Source of the DNA: Acidobacteriota bacterium
GTDB lineage: Bacteria > Acidobacteriota > Thermoanaerobaculia > UBA5066
Assembly: GCA_029781975.1 (NCBI GenBank)
Contig: JAKOVQ010000047.1
Location: 62,001 to 126,000 of the forward strand
Length of the DNA stretch: 64,000 nucleotides
Reading direction: 5' to 3'
Shown: one piece after another, positions 15,464 through 24,833 of the stretch
Numbering within the stretch: the stretch's first letter is position 1
Layout of the letters: every line of letters begins with the position of its first letter
Translations under genes and position numbers: made by a program
Notes under the pieces: model-generated
Seen by the model: the letters and a program-made list of their open reading frames with translations, nothing else
What the model was told of the DNA's origin: nothing
Database searches by the model: none

Positions 15464-16587
15464 GACTCGAAGAGGTCGCGGATCTTGTCGAAGAAGCCCT
15501 TCTCGTCCCTCGTCGGCGTCCCCGCCTCGTCCTTGAAGACCTCGGCCAGCTTCTGGACGGCCGCCCTCTGGGAGGCGTTCAGCTTCTTCGGGACCCGGAC
15601 GGTCACGACGACGTGCTGGTCTCCCTTCCCCCGCCCGTCGAGGCGCGGGACCCCCTTCCCGCGCAGCGTGAAGACCTTTCCTGCGGGGGTCCCGGCGGGA
15701 AGCTCGAGAGCCTCGTCGCCGTGCAGCGTCGGGACGGTGACCCGCCCCCCCAGCACCGCGACCGGGAAGGGGACGGCCCAGGTGAGGACGACGTCGTTCC
15801 CCTCGCGGCGGAAGAACTCGTGCGCCTTCACGCCCAGGACGACGTAGAGGTCGCCGGGAGGGCCGCCGGCGCGCCCGTGGTTCCCCTCGCCGGAGAGGCG
15901 GAGCCGGGCCCCGTCGTCCACCCCGGCCGGGACCTGGATCGTGAGGCTCCTCTCGCGCAGGACGCGCCCGTCTCCCCGGCAGTCGGGGCACGGGTCCTTC
16001 ACGACCTCGCCCGCTCCCTGGCACTCGGGGCAGGTCCGCTCCATCGCGAAGAACCCCTGGCGGTACTGGATCCGCCCCCGCCCCCGGCACGCGGTGCAGG
16101 AGACGGTCCCGCTCCCGCCGCGGCCGCCCGTCCCCCGGCACGAGTCGCACCGCTCGTAGCGGCGGATGGGGACGGTCTTCTGCGCGCCGAACGCGGCCTC
16201 CGCGAAGAGGAGGGAGACGTCGGCCTTGAGGTCCTCCCCCTCGCTCTGCCTCCCGCGGCGCGCTCCGCCTCCGAAGCCGAAGCCGAAGAAGTCGCCGAGG
16301 ATGTCGGCGAAGTCGACGAAGGCGGTCGGGTCGAAGCCCGCCGCCCCTCCGGCCCCGCGGACGCCCTCGGGACCGAACCGGTCGTAGCGGGCGCGCTTCT
16401 CCGGGTCCGAGAGGATCGCGTAGGCCTCCGCGGCCTCCTTGAACCTCGCCTCGGCCTCGGCGTTGCCGGGGTTGCGGTCGGGGTGGTGCTGGAGCGCGGC
16501 CTTGCGGTAGGCCGACTTGATCGCCTCGGGCGCGGCGTCGCGCGGGACGCCCAGCACCTCGTAGTAGTCGCGGACGGATGCGGTCAT
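15460..16587 (-). CDS. dnaJ: Chaperone protein DnaJ
   Basis: A 375-residue type I Hsp40 co-chaperone that stimulates DnaK ATPase and delivers substrates. The J domain carries HPD (HHPDRNPGN), followed by a Gly/Phe-rich region (FGFGFGGGARRG) and four zinc repeats (CDSCRGTG, CTACRGRG, CPECQGAG, CPDCRGDG). Two C-terminal beta domains follow. It lies 55 nt after dnaK and overlaps prmA by 4 nt. Confidence 0.97.
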   Translation of the reverse strand: MTASVRDYYEVLGVPRDAAPEAIKSAYRKAALQHHPDRNPGNAEAEARFKEAAEAYAILSDPEKRARYDRFGPEGVRGAGGAAGFDPTAFVDFADILGDFFGFGFGGGARRGRQSEGEDLKADVSLLFAEAAFGAQKTVPIRRYERCDSCRGTGGRGGSGTVSCTACRGRGRIQYRQGFFAMERTCPECQGAGEVVKDPCPDCRGDGRVLRERSLTIQVPAGVDDGARLRLSGEGNHGRAGGPPGDLYVVLGVKAHEFFRREGNDVVLTWAVPFPVAVLGGRVTVPTLHGDEALELPAGTPAGKVFTLRGKGVPRLDGRGKGDQHVVVTVRVPKKLNASQRAAVQKLAEVFKDEAGTPTRDEKGFFDKIRDLFES

Positions 16588-16642
16588 TGCGGGAGGGCCT
16601 CGGGCTGGGGGGCCGAACGGGTGACGCCGCGGGGGGGCCGCG

Positions 16643-18472
16643 TCATTCCGGGGCTTCGGCCTTGTCGGTCTTGTAGAGCATCGCGGCGGTGAGGATCCGC
16701 GAGACGCCCTGCATGTCGAGGAGCGCGTTGTCGATCTCCCCCCGCTCCTCCTCGGTGAGCACCTCGCGGGCGTGCTGGAGCGTGCGGCCGACCCGGTCGC
16801 GCTCCTCGGTCCCGAGGAGCTTCCCGAACTCGCGGAAGACCCTCTCGTTCCCGGTGATCAGCCCCTCGAGCTTGTTCTTGAGCTGCCGGATCTCCCGGCG
16901 CTTCTCGTCGGCGTGCTTGTTCTCCTCGGCCTCGTGGATGATCGCCTCGATCTCGTCCTGCGACAGCCCGCCGGCCGGGTTGATCTGGACCCCCTGGACG
17001 CGCCCGGTCGCCATGTCGCGCGCCGAGACGCTGACGATGCCGGACGAGTCGATCGCGAAGGTGACCTCGATCTGGGGGACGCCCCGCGGCGCCGGGGGGA
17101 TCCCGACCAGCTCGAAGCGGCCGAGCGACTTGTTCTCCTTGGCGATCTCGCGCTCGCCCTGGAGGACGTGGACCTCGACGGTCGACTGGTTGTCGGTGAC
17201 CGTCGTGAAGACCATCGCGTTCTTCGTCGGGATCGTCGAGTTGCGCTCGATCAGCTTGACGAAGATCCCCCCGTGCGTCTCGATGCCGAGCGAGAGCGGC
17301 GTCACGTCGAGGAGGACGATGTCCTTGATCTCGCCCTGGAGGACGCCGGCCTGGATCGCCGCCCCGACGGAGACGACCTCGTCGGGGTTGATCGACTTGT
17401 TCGGCGGCTTGGCGAAGATCCGCTCGACCGCCGCCTGGACCTTCGGCGTCCGGGTCTGGCCCCCGACGAGGATGATGTTGTCGATGTCGGACGGCCGGAG
17501 GCCCGCGGCCTCGAGGGCGTTCAGGCACGGGCCTTCCGTCCGCTTCACCAGCTCGTCGACGAGCGCCTCGAAGTGGTCGCGCGTCAGGAGCTTGTTGATG
17601 TGCTTCGGGCCGCTGGCGTCCGAGGCGATGAACGGGAGGCCGATCGTCGTCTCGGTCGCCGCCGAGAGCTCGCACTTGGCCTTCTCGGCGGCCTCCTTGA
17701 GGCGCTGGAGGGCGAGGCGGTCCTGCCGGAGGTCGATCCCCGTCGAGCGGAGGAACTCCTCGAGGAGCCAGTCCATGATGGCCCGGTCGAAGTCCTCCCC
17801 GCCGAGGTAGGTGTCGCCCGAGGTCGAGAGGACCTCGAACATCCCCTCGTCGATCCGGAGGATCGAGATGTCGAACGTCCCGCCGCCGAGGTCGTAGACG
17901 GCGATCGTCTCGTGCTTCTTCCCCTTCTCGAGGCCGTAGGCGAGGGAGGCCGCCGTCGGCTCGTTGATGATCCGGAGGACCTCGAGCCCCGCGATCCGCC
18001 CGGCGTCGCGCGTCGCCTGCCGCTGCGAGTCGTCGAAGTAGGCCGGGACGGTGATGATCGCCTCCTTGATCTCCTCGCCGACCGCCTCCTCGCAGAACTC
18101 CTTCAGCTCCCTGAGCACGAACGCGGCGATCTCCTCGGGGGCGTAGTCGCGGTCGCGGACCCGGATCTTCACGTCGCCGTTCGGCGCCGGGACGATGGGG
18201 TACGAGAGGTGCTCGTAGGCGTGCTTGACCTCCGCGTCCTCCCACTTGCGCCCGATCAGCCGCTTCACGGCGAAGATCGTCTGCGTCGGGTTCGTGATCG
18301 CCTGTCTCTTGGCGATCTGGCCCACGAGCCGCTCCCCGTCCTCGGTGAAGGCGACGATCGACGGGGTCGTCCGCGCCCCCTCCCGGTTCGGGATGACCTG
18401 GGGCGAGCCGAGCTCGATGACCGCGGCGCAGGAGTTCGTCGTTCCCAGGTCGATGCCGATCACCTTGGCCAC
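16643..18472 (-). CDS. dnaK: Chaperone protein DnaK (Hsp70)
   Basis: A 609-residue Hsp70. The nucleotide-binding domain has [35 protein letters not shown] and the [13 protein letters not shown] motif; the substrate-binding domain has [15 protein letters not shown] and [11 protein letters not shown]. It starts with GTG 18472. It is about 30 residues shorter than E. coli DnaK. The lid ends in [11 protein letters not shown], without the acidic EEV-type tail common in bacterial DnaK. It is in the hrcA-grpE-dnaK-dnaJ operon. Confidence 0.97.
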   Translation of the reverse strand: MAKVIGIDLGTTNSCAAVIELGSPQVIPNREGARTTPSIVAFTEDGERLVGQIAKRQAITNPTQTIFAVKRLIGRKWEDAEVKHAYEHLSYPIVPAPNGDVKIRVRDRDYAPEEIAAFVLRELKEFCEEAVGEEIKEAIITVPAYFDDSQRQATRDAGRIAGLEVLRIINEPTAASLAYGLEKGKKHETIAVYDLGGGTFDISILRIDEGMFEVLSTSGDTYLGGEDFDRAIMDWLLEEFLRSTGIDLRQDRLALQRLKEAAEKAKCELSAATETTIGLPFIASDASGPKHINKLLTRDHFEALVDELVKRTEGPCLNALEAAGLRPSDIDNIILVGGQTRTPKVQAAVERIFAKPPNKSINPDEVVSVGAAIQAGVLQGEIKDIVLLDVTPLSLGIETHGGIFVKLIERNSTIPTKNAMVFTTVTDNQSTVEVHVLQGEREIAKENKSLGRFELVGIPPAPRGVPQIEVTFAIDSSGIVSVSARDMATGRVQGVQINPAGGLSQDEIEAIIHEAEENKHADEKRREIRQLKNKLEGLITGNERVFREFGKLLGTEERDRVGRTLQHAREVLTEEERGEIDNALLDMQGVSRILTAAMLYKTDKAEAPE

Positions 18473-18494
18473 TGTCGTCCTCCCTGGTGCGCTG

Positions 18495-19229
18495 TCACGC
18501 CTCGTCCGGCCGGACGGGAGGGGCCGCCGCGACCTTGACGAAGGCCGGGCGGAGGAGACGCTCGTTGAGGAGGTAGCCCTTCTGCAGGACCTCCGTGACC
18601 GTCCCGGGAGCGACCTCCCGGGTCTCCTCCCGCATGACCGCCTCGTGGACGGTCGGGTCGAAGGGCTTCCCGAGGGCGTCGACCTCCACCAGCCCGAACT
18701 TCCGAAGCGTGTCCGCCAGCTGCCGGGCGATCATCTCGACCCCCTTCCGGAAGTCGTCCTCGCCGCCCGGGACCGTGGAGTGGGCCATCGCCCTCTCGAA
18801 GTTGTCGAGGACGGAGAGCAGCTCGCGGAAAGCGTCCGCGAGCGCGTACCTGACGTACTCGTTCTTCTCCCGCTCCGTCCGCTTCTTCAGGTTCTCGAAG
18901 TCGGCGACCTTCCGGAGCAGGGCCTCGCGGAGCCGCCCGGCGTCCTCCTCGGCCTGCTCGGCCCGGTCCTTCTGCTCCGAGAGGCGTCGTTCCAGGTCGC
19001 CCGGCAGGCCGGCGTCGGCCGGCACGGCCTCCGCGCCGACGCGCTCGACGCCGTGCTCCTCGGCCGGGGCCGCCTGCCGCGGGGCCGGGGCCCGATGGCG
19101 CTCCTCCACGGCCGAGACCGCCCTCTCGGCCTCCTCGAGAGCCCGAGCCACGTCGTCGGAGCCGCCGTCGTCGAGGTAGACCACCTCGTCGTCGGACGGC
19201 TCCGGCGCCACCGGCTTCCTCTCGGTCAT
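18495..19229 (-). CDS. grpE: Nucleotide exchange factor GrpE
   Basis: A 244-residue DnaK co-chaperone that releases ADP. The first ~85 residues are acidic and of low conservation. A coiled coil ([20 protein letters not shown]) leads to the GrpE core with [22 protein letters not shown] and [12 protein letters not shown], and the [20 protein letters not shown] beta-wing. ATG 19229 overlaps the hrcA stop (ATGA). dnaK follows after 22 nt. Confidence 0.96.
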   Translation of the reverse strand: MTERKPVAPEPSDDEVVYLDDGGSDDVARALEEAERAVSAVEERHRAPAPRQAAPAEEHGVERVGAEAVPADAGLPGDLERRLSEQKDRAEQAEEDAGRLREALLRKVADFENLKKRTEREKNEYVRYALADAFRELLSVLDNFERAMAHSTVPGGEDDFRKGVEMIARQLADTLRKFGLVEVDALGKPFDPTVHEAVMREETREVAPGTVTEVLQKGYLLNERLLRPAFVKVAAAPPVRPDEA

Positions 19230-20287
19230 GTCGAAACCTCCGTCAGCCGCCGCGTCACGTAACGGCCGAGCTCCTCCACCAGCGGGACGACGCGAGGATA
19301 TTCCATCCGGCGGGGCCCGATCACGCCGAGCGCCCCGAGCACCCGGTCGCCCGCGCGGTACGCCGTGACGACGACCGCGCTCTCGGTCTGGGCGGTGAAG
19401 CTGCTGTCCGTCCCGATCAGGACGGCGAGCTCGTCGCGGCCAGAGATGCAGGCGGAGAGCAGGTTGATCAGGCGGGCCTTCTCGTCGAGAGCGCGGAAGA
19501 GCCGGCGGAGCGCCTCGACGTCCCGGTGGAACTCCGGCTTCTCCACGATGGTCTCGGTCCCCTCGACCCAGAGGGCCTCGCCGCCGGGGCGGTCCTCCGA
19601 GAAGACGTGGCGTCCCAGCTCCAGGGTCCGGGCGAGGGCGGCGTCGAAGCGGACCTTCTCCTCCTCCAGCGCCGCGAGGAGGTCCCTGCGGATCTCGAGC
19701 AGGGTCTTCCCGGCGTACTCGGCCGTCAGGCGGGCCGAGGCGGCGTCGAGCTCCGCCTGGGGGAAGTCCTCGCGGGTCTCGATCAGCCGGCTGTCGACGA
19801 GGTCCGCGCCGGAGACCTGCACCACGACGACCTTCCGCTCGGCGACGCGCGTGAAATGGACCGACTTCAGGAGGATCCTGGCCGCGTCCGGCGACGCCAC
19901 GATGCCGACCTCGCCGGTGAGGCGCGAGAGGACGCGCGAGGTGGCGTGCAGGAAGTGGTCGAGGTCGAACTTCTCGGATCCCAGGTCCGCTTCGATCCGG
20001 TCGCGATCCTCCCGCCGGGGGGCCTCGCGGGCCATCAGCTCCTGGACGTAGGCGCGCCACCCGAGGTCGGTGGGGACCCTTCCCGCCGAGACGTGGGGAT
20101 GCGTCAGGAAGCCGAGCTCCTCGAGGTCGGCCATGGCGTTGCGGAGCGACGCGGGCGACAGGTCGAAGCCGCCCATCCTCGAGAGCTGGCGCGAGGAGAC
20201 CGGCACGGCGCTCCGGATGTAGGTCGCGATCACGGAGGCGAGGACCGCGCGTGACCGGCGGTCCAGATCCTTGATCTCACCCCCCAT
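19226..20287 (-). CDS. hrcA: Heat-inducible transcription repressor HrcA
   Basis: A 353-residue repressor of heat-shock genes. An N-terminal winged helix (LDRRSRAVLASVIATYIRSAVPVSSRQLSR... SPASLRNAMADLEELGFLTHPHVSAGRVPTDLGWRAYV, given here in part) is followed by a GAF-like domain and the HrcA C-terminal GVIGPRRMEYPRVVPLV. It normally binds CIRCE operators and is folded by GroEL. I find no TTAGCACTC/GAGTGCTAA copy upstream. ATG 20287 is preceded by GGGAAGGAG. It heads the operon. Confidence 0.95.
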   Translation of the reverse strand: MGGEIKDLDRRSRAVLASVIATYIRSAVPVSSRQLSRMGGFDLSPASLRNAMADLEELGFLTHPHVSAGRVPTDLGWRAYVQELMAREAPRREDRDRIEADLGSEKFDLDHFLHATSRVLSRLTGEVGIVASPDAARILLKSVHFTRVAERKVVVVQVSGADLVDSRLIETREDFPQAELDAASARLTAEYAGKTLLEIRRDLLAALEEEKVRFDAALARTLELGRHVFSEDRPGGEALWVEGTETIVEKPEFHRDVEALRRLFRALDEKARLINLLSACISGRDELAVLIGTDSSFTAQTESAVVVTAYRAGDRVLGALGVIGPRRMEYPRVVPLVEELGRYVTRRLTEVST

Positions 20288-20319
20288 GGCGCTCCTTCCC
20301 TCCCCTGCTGTATGGTTTC

Positions 20320-20346
20320 CGCGTCGCGCCCGAGGCATTCGACGCG
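20320..20346. promoter_or_regulatory. Inverted repeat upstream of hrcA (possible operator)
   Basis: CGCGTCG (20320-20326) and CGACGCG (20340-20346) form a 7-bp inverted repeat with a 13-nt spacer, 33-59 nt upstream of hrcA and in the divergent region shared with the DUF2520 gene. It does not match CIRCE. A regulatory role is a guess from position and symmetry. Confidence 0.3.
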
Positions 20347-20389
20347 GGCAAGGTCCTCCCCTACTCCTTCCCGAGGAAGACGTTACGTG

Positions 20390-21217
20390 ATGATAGCAGC
20401 CCGGAGCCCCGGCTTTCCCGTGTCCGTACTCGGACGCGGGCGGCTGGGGAGGGCGCTCGCTGCCGCCCTCGAGGCGGCCGGAGCGCGGGTCGCCCTCCTT
20501 CCGGGACGCGAAGAGGCCTGTCCCTCCGCGGCGAGGCTGGAGGCGCTCCGCGAGGGAGCCGTCCTCCTGGCCGTGCCCGACGACGCCCTCGAGGAGAGCG
20601 CGCGGGAGCTCGCGTCGCTCCGCGTCCCCCCGGCGGGTCCCCGGTACGCCCTCCACCTCGCGGGGGCCCTGGATTCGTCGGTCCTCCGGCCGCTCGCGGC
20701 GGAGGGGTTCGAGACCGGGTCGTGCCACCCGCTGCAGAGCTTCCCCGGCACGCCCGAGGACGCAGGCCGCTTCGCCGGCTGCGTCCTCGCGATCGAGGGG
20801 AGCGCGGGGGCGCTCGGAGCCGCGGAGGGGCTCGCCCTGCTCCTCGGCTCCCGCGCCGTCCGGGTCGACCCCCGCCGCAAGGTCCTCTACCACGCCGCGG
20901 CCTCGCTGGCGGCGAACGGCCTGACCGGCCTCCTCGGCGCGGCCGTGGACGCCCTCGCCGCGGCCGGTTTCGGGCGCCGGGAGGCCCTGGACGCCCTCGC
21001 CCCCCTCCTCCGCACCGCCCTCGCGGCAACCCTCGCGGACGGACCCGAGAGCGCCCTCACCGGTCCGGTGGCGAGAAACGACGTGCGGACCCTGGCGCGG
21101 CACGGGGAGGCCGTCCTCGCCTGGGACGCGAGCCGGGCGGCGCTCCTCCACGCCCTGGTCCGCGAGCAGCGCCGCCTCGCCGCCCGGAAGGGGTCCGCCC
21201 CGCGTCCCGAATGCTAA
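20390..21217 (+). CDS. Rossmann-fold DUF2520-type protein
   Basis: A 275-residue protein resembling short NAD(P)-binding oxidoreductases of the F420/KARI-like plus DUF2520 type. The N-terminal Rossmann motif is VSVLGRGRLGRALAAAL, followed by LLAVPDDALEESA and a His-containing LHLAGALDSSVL. The helical C-terminal half has GSCHPLQSFPG, DPRRKVLYHAAASLAANGL and GPVARNDVRTLARH, all typical of DUF2520 proteins. The function of this family is not established, though some members sit with pantothenate genes. ATG 20390 is chosen; a GTG 3 nt upstream is equally possible. It diverges from hrcA. Confidence 0.8.
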   Translation: MIAARSPGFPVSVLGRGRLGRALAAALEAAGARVALLPGREEACPSAARLEALREGAVLLAVPDDALEESARELASLRVPPAGPRYALHLAGALDSSVLRPLAAEGFETGSCHPLQSFPGTPEDAGRFAGCVLAIEGSAGALGAAEGLALLLGSRAVRVDPRRKVLYHAAASLAANGLTGLLGAAVDALAAAGFGRREALDALAPLLRTALAATLADGPESALTGPVARNDVRTLARHGEAVLAWDASRAALLHALVREQRRLAARKGSAPRPEC

Positions 21218-21264
21218 GATAACCTGCTGGAGGCGCAAGGACAGGCGGGGCGAACGGCGCAGCG

Positions 21265-22623
21265 ATGGTTTTCTTCAACTACGCAACCATGCAGATGGCC
21301 GCGAAGATCGTCTACTACGGTCCCGGTCTCTGCGGGAAGACCACGAACCTCCACGTGATCTACGGGAGGACGGCGCCGACCGCCCGGGGGGAGATGGTCT
21401 CGCTCGAGACCGAGACGGACAGGACCCTCTTCTTCGACCTCCTCCCGATCGACGTCGGGGTGATCGGCGGCTTCAAGACCCGCCTCCAGCTCTACACGGT
21501 CCCCGGCCAGGTCTTCTACAACACGACCCGCAAGCTGGTCCTGAAGGGAGTCGACGGCGTCGTCTTCGTCGCGGACTCGCAGGCCCCGATGCTCGAGCCC
21601 AACAAGGAAAGCTTCCGGAACCTGGGCGAGAACCTCGCGGAGATCGGCCTCTCGCTCGAGCAGGTCCCTCTCGTCCTCCAGTACAACAAGCGCGACCTCT
21701 CGAACGTCCTCCCGGTCGAGGAGCTCAACGCGGCGCTCAACCCCGACCTCCGATGGGAGTGGCACGAGGCCTCGGCCCGCAACGGCACCGGGGTCTTCGA
21801 GACCCTCAAGGGGATCTCCAAGCTCACGCTGAAGGCCCTCAAGGGGCGGATGACGGCCGACCTCCGGCGCCCCAGCGTCTTCGCCGCCCCGGCGACCCCC
21901 GCCCCCACCCCGCGGTCGACCCCGCCGCTCGCCGCGGCGTCCCCGGCGGCGATCGCCTCGGCCGACGAGGCGCTGGCCGCCTCCCCCGAGGCCGCCGCCC
22001 GCCTCGCGGACCTCGCCGCGGCCGTGGCGAGGCGAGAGCGGCCGCGCGACAGCGGGGCCTTCTCGCGGACGCCTCCCCCCGACGCCGCCGCGCCGCCGGC
22101 TCCGTCCGCCCCGGGGGCCGAGAGCGCGCCTCGCCCGGCGAGGGCCGCCGACGAGGCCGGCCAGGACATCAGCTTCGGCGAGACCCGCGAGCCCGCGCCC
22201 CCTCCGCAGCCGGATGCGCTCGAGGGCTCGGTCAAGCACGTGAAGGTCCGCTCGAACGTCGACATCCTCGCCGAGCTCGACAAGCTGCGGAAGCTCTCGA
22301 CTCAGAAGCCCGCCGGCGCCGCGCCCCAGTCCGGCTCTTTCCGGACGGACGCTCCCGGGAGGTCGAAGACGTCGCCCGGGATGTCCATCGACGACCTTCT
22401 CGCGTCGGGCCTCAACCACAGGAAGGACGTCGCGCGCTCCTTCGACGTCCCGGTCCCGAGGGACGTCCTCGGGCGGAGCCGGCAGGTGAAGGTCGAGCTC
22501 CACTTCACGGACGACGAGGGAAAGAGCCTGAGCGCGGAGTCCTCGTTCGTGATCGACCTCTCGGCCGCGCGGGACCTCCGGAAGCTCCTCCTCTCCCTCA
22601 AGTTCAACGTCGAAGCGGACTGA
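21265..22623 (+). CDS. MglA-type small GTPase with long C-terminal extension
   Basis: A 452-residue protein. Residues 1-195 are an MglA-family Ras-like GTPase: P-loop G19-PGLCGKTT-27, switch II TVPGQVFY (the MglA variant of DxxG) and the NKxD base motif YNKRDL. MglA sets cell polarity and controls type IV pili or gliding, with MglB/Roadblock proteins as its GAP. Typical MglA is about 195-200 residues. Here a Pro/Ala-rich linker (about 196-325) leads to a charged segment (VKVRSNVDILAELDKLRKL) and a C-terminal ~50-residue beta-rich piece (VKVELHFTDDEGKSL ... LRKLLLSLKFNVEAD). The extension has no recognised function. A TAAGAT hexamer lies at 21215-21220. Confidence 0.9.
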   Translation: MVFFNYATMQMAAKIVYYGPGLCGKTTNLHVIYGRTAPTARGEMVSLETETDRTLFFDLLPIDVGVIGGFKTRLQLYTVPGQVFYNTTRKLVLKGVDGVVFVADSQAPMLEPNKESFRNLGENLAEIGLSLEQVPLVLQYNKRDLSNVLPVEELNAALNPDLRWEWHEASARNGTGVFETLKGISKLTLKALKGRMTADLRRPSVFAAPATPAPTPRSTPPLAAASPAAIASADEALAASPEAAARLADLAAAVARRERPRDSGAFSRTPPPDAAAPPAPSAPGAESAPRPARAADEAGQDISFGETREPAPPPQPDALEGSVKHVKVRSNVDILAELDKLRKLSTQKPAGAAPQSGSFRTDAPGRSKTSPGMSIDDLLASGLNHRKDVARSFDVPVPRDVLGRSRQVKVELHFTDDEGKSLSAESSFVIDLSAARDLRKLLLSLKFNVEAD

Positions 22624-22626
22624 AGC

Positions 22627-22692
22627 GTTCCTGGGGGTTTCTCGATCCCCCCAGGACGGCAATGTTCCTGGGGGTTTCTCGATCCCCCCAGG
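22627..22692. repeat. Two tandem 29-bp palindromic repeats
   Basis: An identical 29-bp unit occurs at 22627-22655 and 22664-22692, separated by 8 bp. Each copy contains an inverted repeat CCTGGGGG / CCCCCAGG with a 10-nt loop. The pair starts 4 nt after the mglA stop. It could act as a double terminator, but there is no T-tract, and exact duplication suggests a REP-like element. No further copy was seen in this window. Confidence 0.75.
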
Positions 22693-22811
22693 CCCCCCAC
22701 CGGGGAAAGCGACCGCCAGGATCGGGGGCGCGGGTCAGTTTCGGGGCTTGGCCCCCCGGGCCTCCTGAAGCGAGCGAGCTGCCGGTGCCCGGGGGCCTGC
22801 TGCGACGCAAC

Positions 22812-22842
22812 TTGACCCGGTCGGGCGATAAGGGGGTATCCT
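22812..22842 (+). promoter_or_regulatory. Promoter of the MltD-like gene
   Basis: TTGACC (22812-22817) and TATCCT (22837-22842) with a long 19-nt spacer. The -10 ends 5 nt before GTG 22848, so the mRNA would be leaderless and GTG 22848 is favoured over TTG 22842. Confidence 0.5.
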
Positions 22843-22847
22843 TGGAG

Positions 22848-24827
22848 GTGCACGTCACGAGCGCGGCCCAGCCCGCGACGCCCCCAGCGCCACGCCTGCA
22901 TCCGCGTTCCCGGCTCGGCGCGGGCCTCCTGGCCGCGGCCGCCGCCCTCCTGACGGCGTGCGCCGGCTCCGCGCCGGCTCCCCGTTCGGCTCCGGCTACC
23001 CGACCGGCCGTCGTGGCCGAGCGCCCGTCCGCGCTCACGCCAGCCGAGAGGACGGCGGCAGCCCGACGGATCTCGTCCGACCACTTCTACCGGGGAAAGG
23101 CGCTCGTCCTCTCCGGAGACGCCGATTGCGCGCGTCTCGAGTTCCGGGACGCGCTCGAGTCGTTCCGGGTCGCCTCGCGCGCCGGCGACCCCGAGGACCT
23201 CGAGTTCGCCCAGCGCCTCTACGAGAGCGTCTCTCTCTACGAGCGGCTCGCGGAAGGAGACGGCGCCGAGGCGGCCACGGGGGAGGCGGGGCACGACGGC
23301 CTGATCGCCCAGGCGCCGGACTCGAGCCCGGACGAGGTCGCGGCGGCGGAGCGCGAGGTCGCGGACGCCGGGGCCGGCGTCACCTTCGACGTCCCGATCG
23401 TCGTCAACGACGCCGTCCTGCGCGCCGTCGCGTACTACCAGTTCCGGACGCCCCAGGCCTTCGCCGGCGCGCTCCAGCGGAGCGGACGCTACCTGCCGAT
23501 GATGCGGGCGATCCTGAAGGAGAAGGGGCTCCCGGAGGACCTCGTCTACGTCGCGATGATCGAGTCGGCCTTCAAGCCGCGGGCCCACTCCCGAGCCGCC
23601 GCCCACGGCTTCTGGCAGTTCATCTCCCCCACGGCCCGCCGCTACGGTCTCGAGATGAACGGGGACGTGGACGAGCGGAGCGACCCCGTCAAGTCGACGT
23701 ACGCCGCGGCCGCCTACTTCCGCGACCTCTACGAGATGTTCGGCGACTGGCAGCTCGCGATGGCGGGCTACAGCTGCGGCGAGGGGCGGGTGCTCAAGGG
23801 CCTGCAGCGGAGCGGCGGACGGACCTACTGGGACCTCGCCGAAGGGGGCTTCCTCCCGCGCGAGACGCGCGACTACGTCCCCTTCTTCACCGCCGCCGCG
23901 CTCATCGCGAAGAGCCCGGCGCGCTATGGCTTCGACGTCGTTCCCGACCCGCCGGTCGCGTTCGACGTCGTTCGCGTCCCCCGGCGTGCCGACCTCGGGC
24001 GGATCGCCGAGGCGCTCGGGACCACGGTCGACACGCTCCGCGAGCTGAACGGCGAGCTTCGGGGCCGGACGACGCCCCGGGCCGCCGGCGGATATCCCCT
24101 CCGGGTCCCGCCGGGGCTTGGCCCCGTCCTGACGGCCCGCCTCGAGTCGATCCCCGAGGCGCCCGCGGTCGTCGAGAGGACCGTCCGGATCCGCCGGACG
24201 GAGAGCGTGGCGCGCGTCGCGAAGCGGTACCGGATCCCCGTCAGGGACCTGGCCGACTGGAACAACCTCCGGCACGACTCGCTCGTTCGCAAGGGGACCG
24301 TCATCGTGATCCCCGTCCGAGTCGCCGGCCCGGCCCGCAAGCCGAAGACGGCTCCGGTCCCGGCCCGGCCCGCCGCACCGCCGGAGTCGGTGCTGGCGCA
24401 GGCGCCCCGCCCCGGCTCCGGCGAGGTCCGTGCGCTTCCGACGCCGGCGGCCGCGGTGAGCGACCCCGTGGCGCTCGTCGCCCGCTATCCGGCGCCCGAT
24501 CCGGCCGCTTCCGCCGCGGCCGCCATTCCGGTCCGCCTCGAGATCCCCGCAGGCGGCTTCGTCGACGAGGCCCCCCCGGCGCCTTCGGCCCAGGTCCGCC
24601 CGTCGGCCTCGGCTTCCGGCGCCGTCCGCCGGGCGAAGGTGTCGAAGAGGCCGTCCGCCAAGCCCGTCCGGACGCACACGGTCCGCCGCGGCGACACGCT
24701 CTACTCCATCGCCTCGCGCTACGGGACCTCCGTCGACGCGATCCGGCACGAGAACCGCATCGGACGCCGCGAGCCGCTCCGGATCGGGCGAAGGCTGACG
24801 GTTCCGGCCCACGCAGCCGGCCGCTGA
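22848..24827 (+). CDS. MltD-like lytic transglycosylase lipoprotein with LysM domains
   Basis: A 659-residue envelope protein. A lipoprotein signal (LLTACAGS, Cys near residue 39) is followed by a helical region. The SLT catalytic domain has Glu in MIESAFKPRAHSRAAAHGFWQF and continues to GYSCGEGRV. A LysM-like segment (VRVPRRADLGRIAEALGTTVDTL) and a LysM (VRIRRTESVARVAKRYRIPVRDL) come next, then a Pro/Ala linker and a classic C-terminal LysM (HTVRRGDTLYSIASRYGTS). It cleaves peptidoglycan glycan strands; LysM binds them. An AGGGGG stretch would fit a TTG start at 22842 instead. The ComM-like gene follows after 6 nt. Confidence 0.88.
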   Translation: MHVTSAAQPATPPAPRLHPRSRLGAGLLAAAAALLTACAGSAPAPRSAPATRPAVVAERPSALTPAERTAAARRISSDHFYRGKALVLSGDADCARLEFRDALESFRVASRAGDPEDLEFAQRLYESVSLYERLAEGDGAEAATGEAGHDGLIAQAPDSSPDEVAAAEREVADAGAGVTFDVPIVVNDAVLRAVAYYQFRTPQAFAGALQRSGRYLPMMRAILKEKGLPEDLVYVAMIESAFKPRAHSRAAAHGFWQFISPTARRYGLEMNGDVDERSDPVKSTYAAAAYFRDLYEMFGDWQLAMAGYSCGEGRVLKGLQRSGGRTYWDLAEGGFLPRETRDYVPFFTAAALIAKSPARYGFDVVPDPPVAFDVVRVPRRADLGRIAEALGTTVDTLRELNGELRGRTTPRAAGGYPLRVPPGLGPVLTARLESIPEAPAVVERTVRIRRTESVARVAKRYRIPVRDLADWNNLRHDSLVRKGTVIVIPVRVAGPARKPKTAPVPARPAAPPESVLAQAPRPGSGEVRALPTPAAAVSDPVALVARYPAPDPAASAAAAIPVRLEIPAGGFVDEAPPAPSAQVRPSASASGAVRRAKVSKRPSAKPVRTHTVRRGDTLYSIASRYGTSVDAIRHENRIGRREPLRIGRRLTVPAHAAGR

Positions 24828-24833
24828 CGCGGC

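Noticed and set aside
20288-20389. CIRCE operator upstream of hrcA.
   Set aside because: Neither TTAGCACTC nor GAGTGCTAA or a near match is present; only an unrelated inverted repeat is seen.
22624-22847. A small reverse-strand gene over the duplicated palindromes.
   Set aside because: The frame is open only because of the repeat and GC bias; the peptide repeats itself and has no ribosome-binding site.
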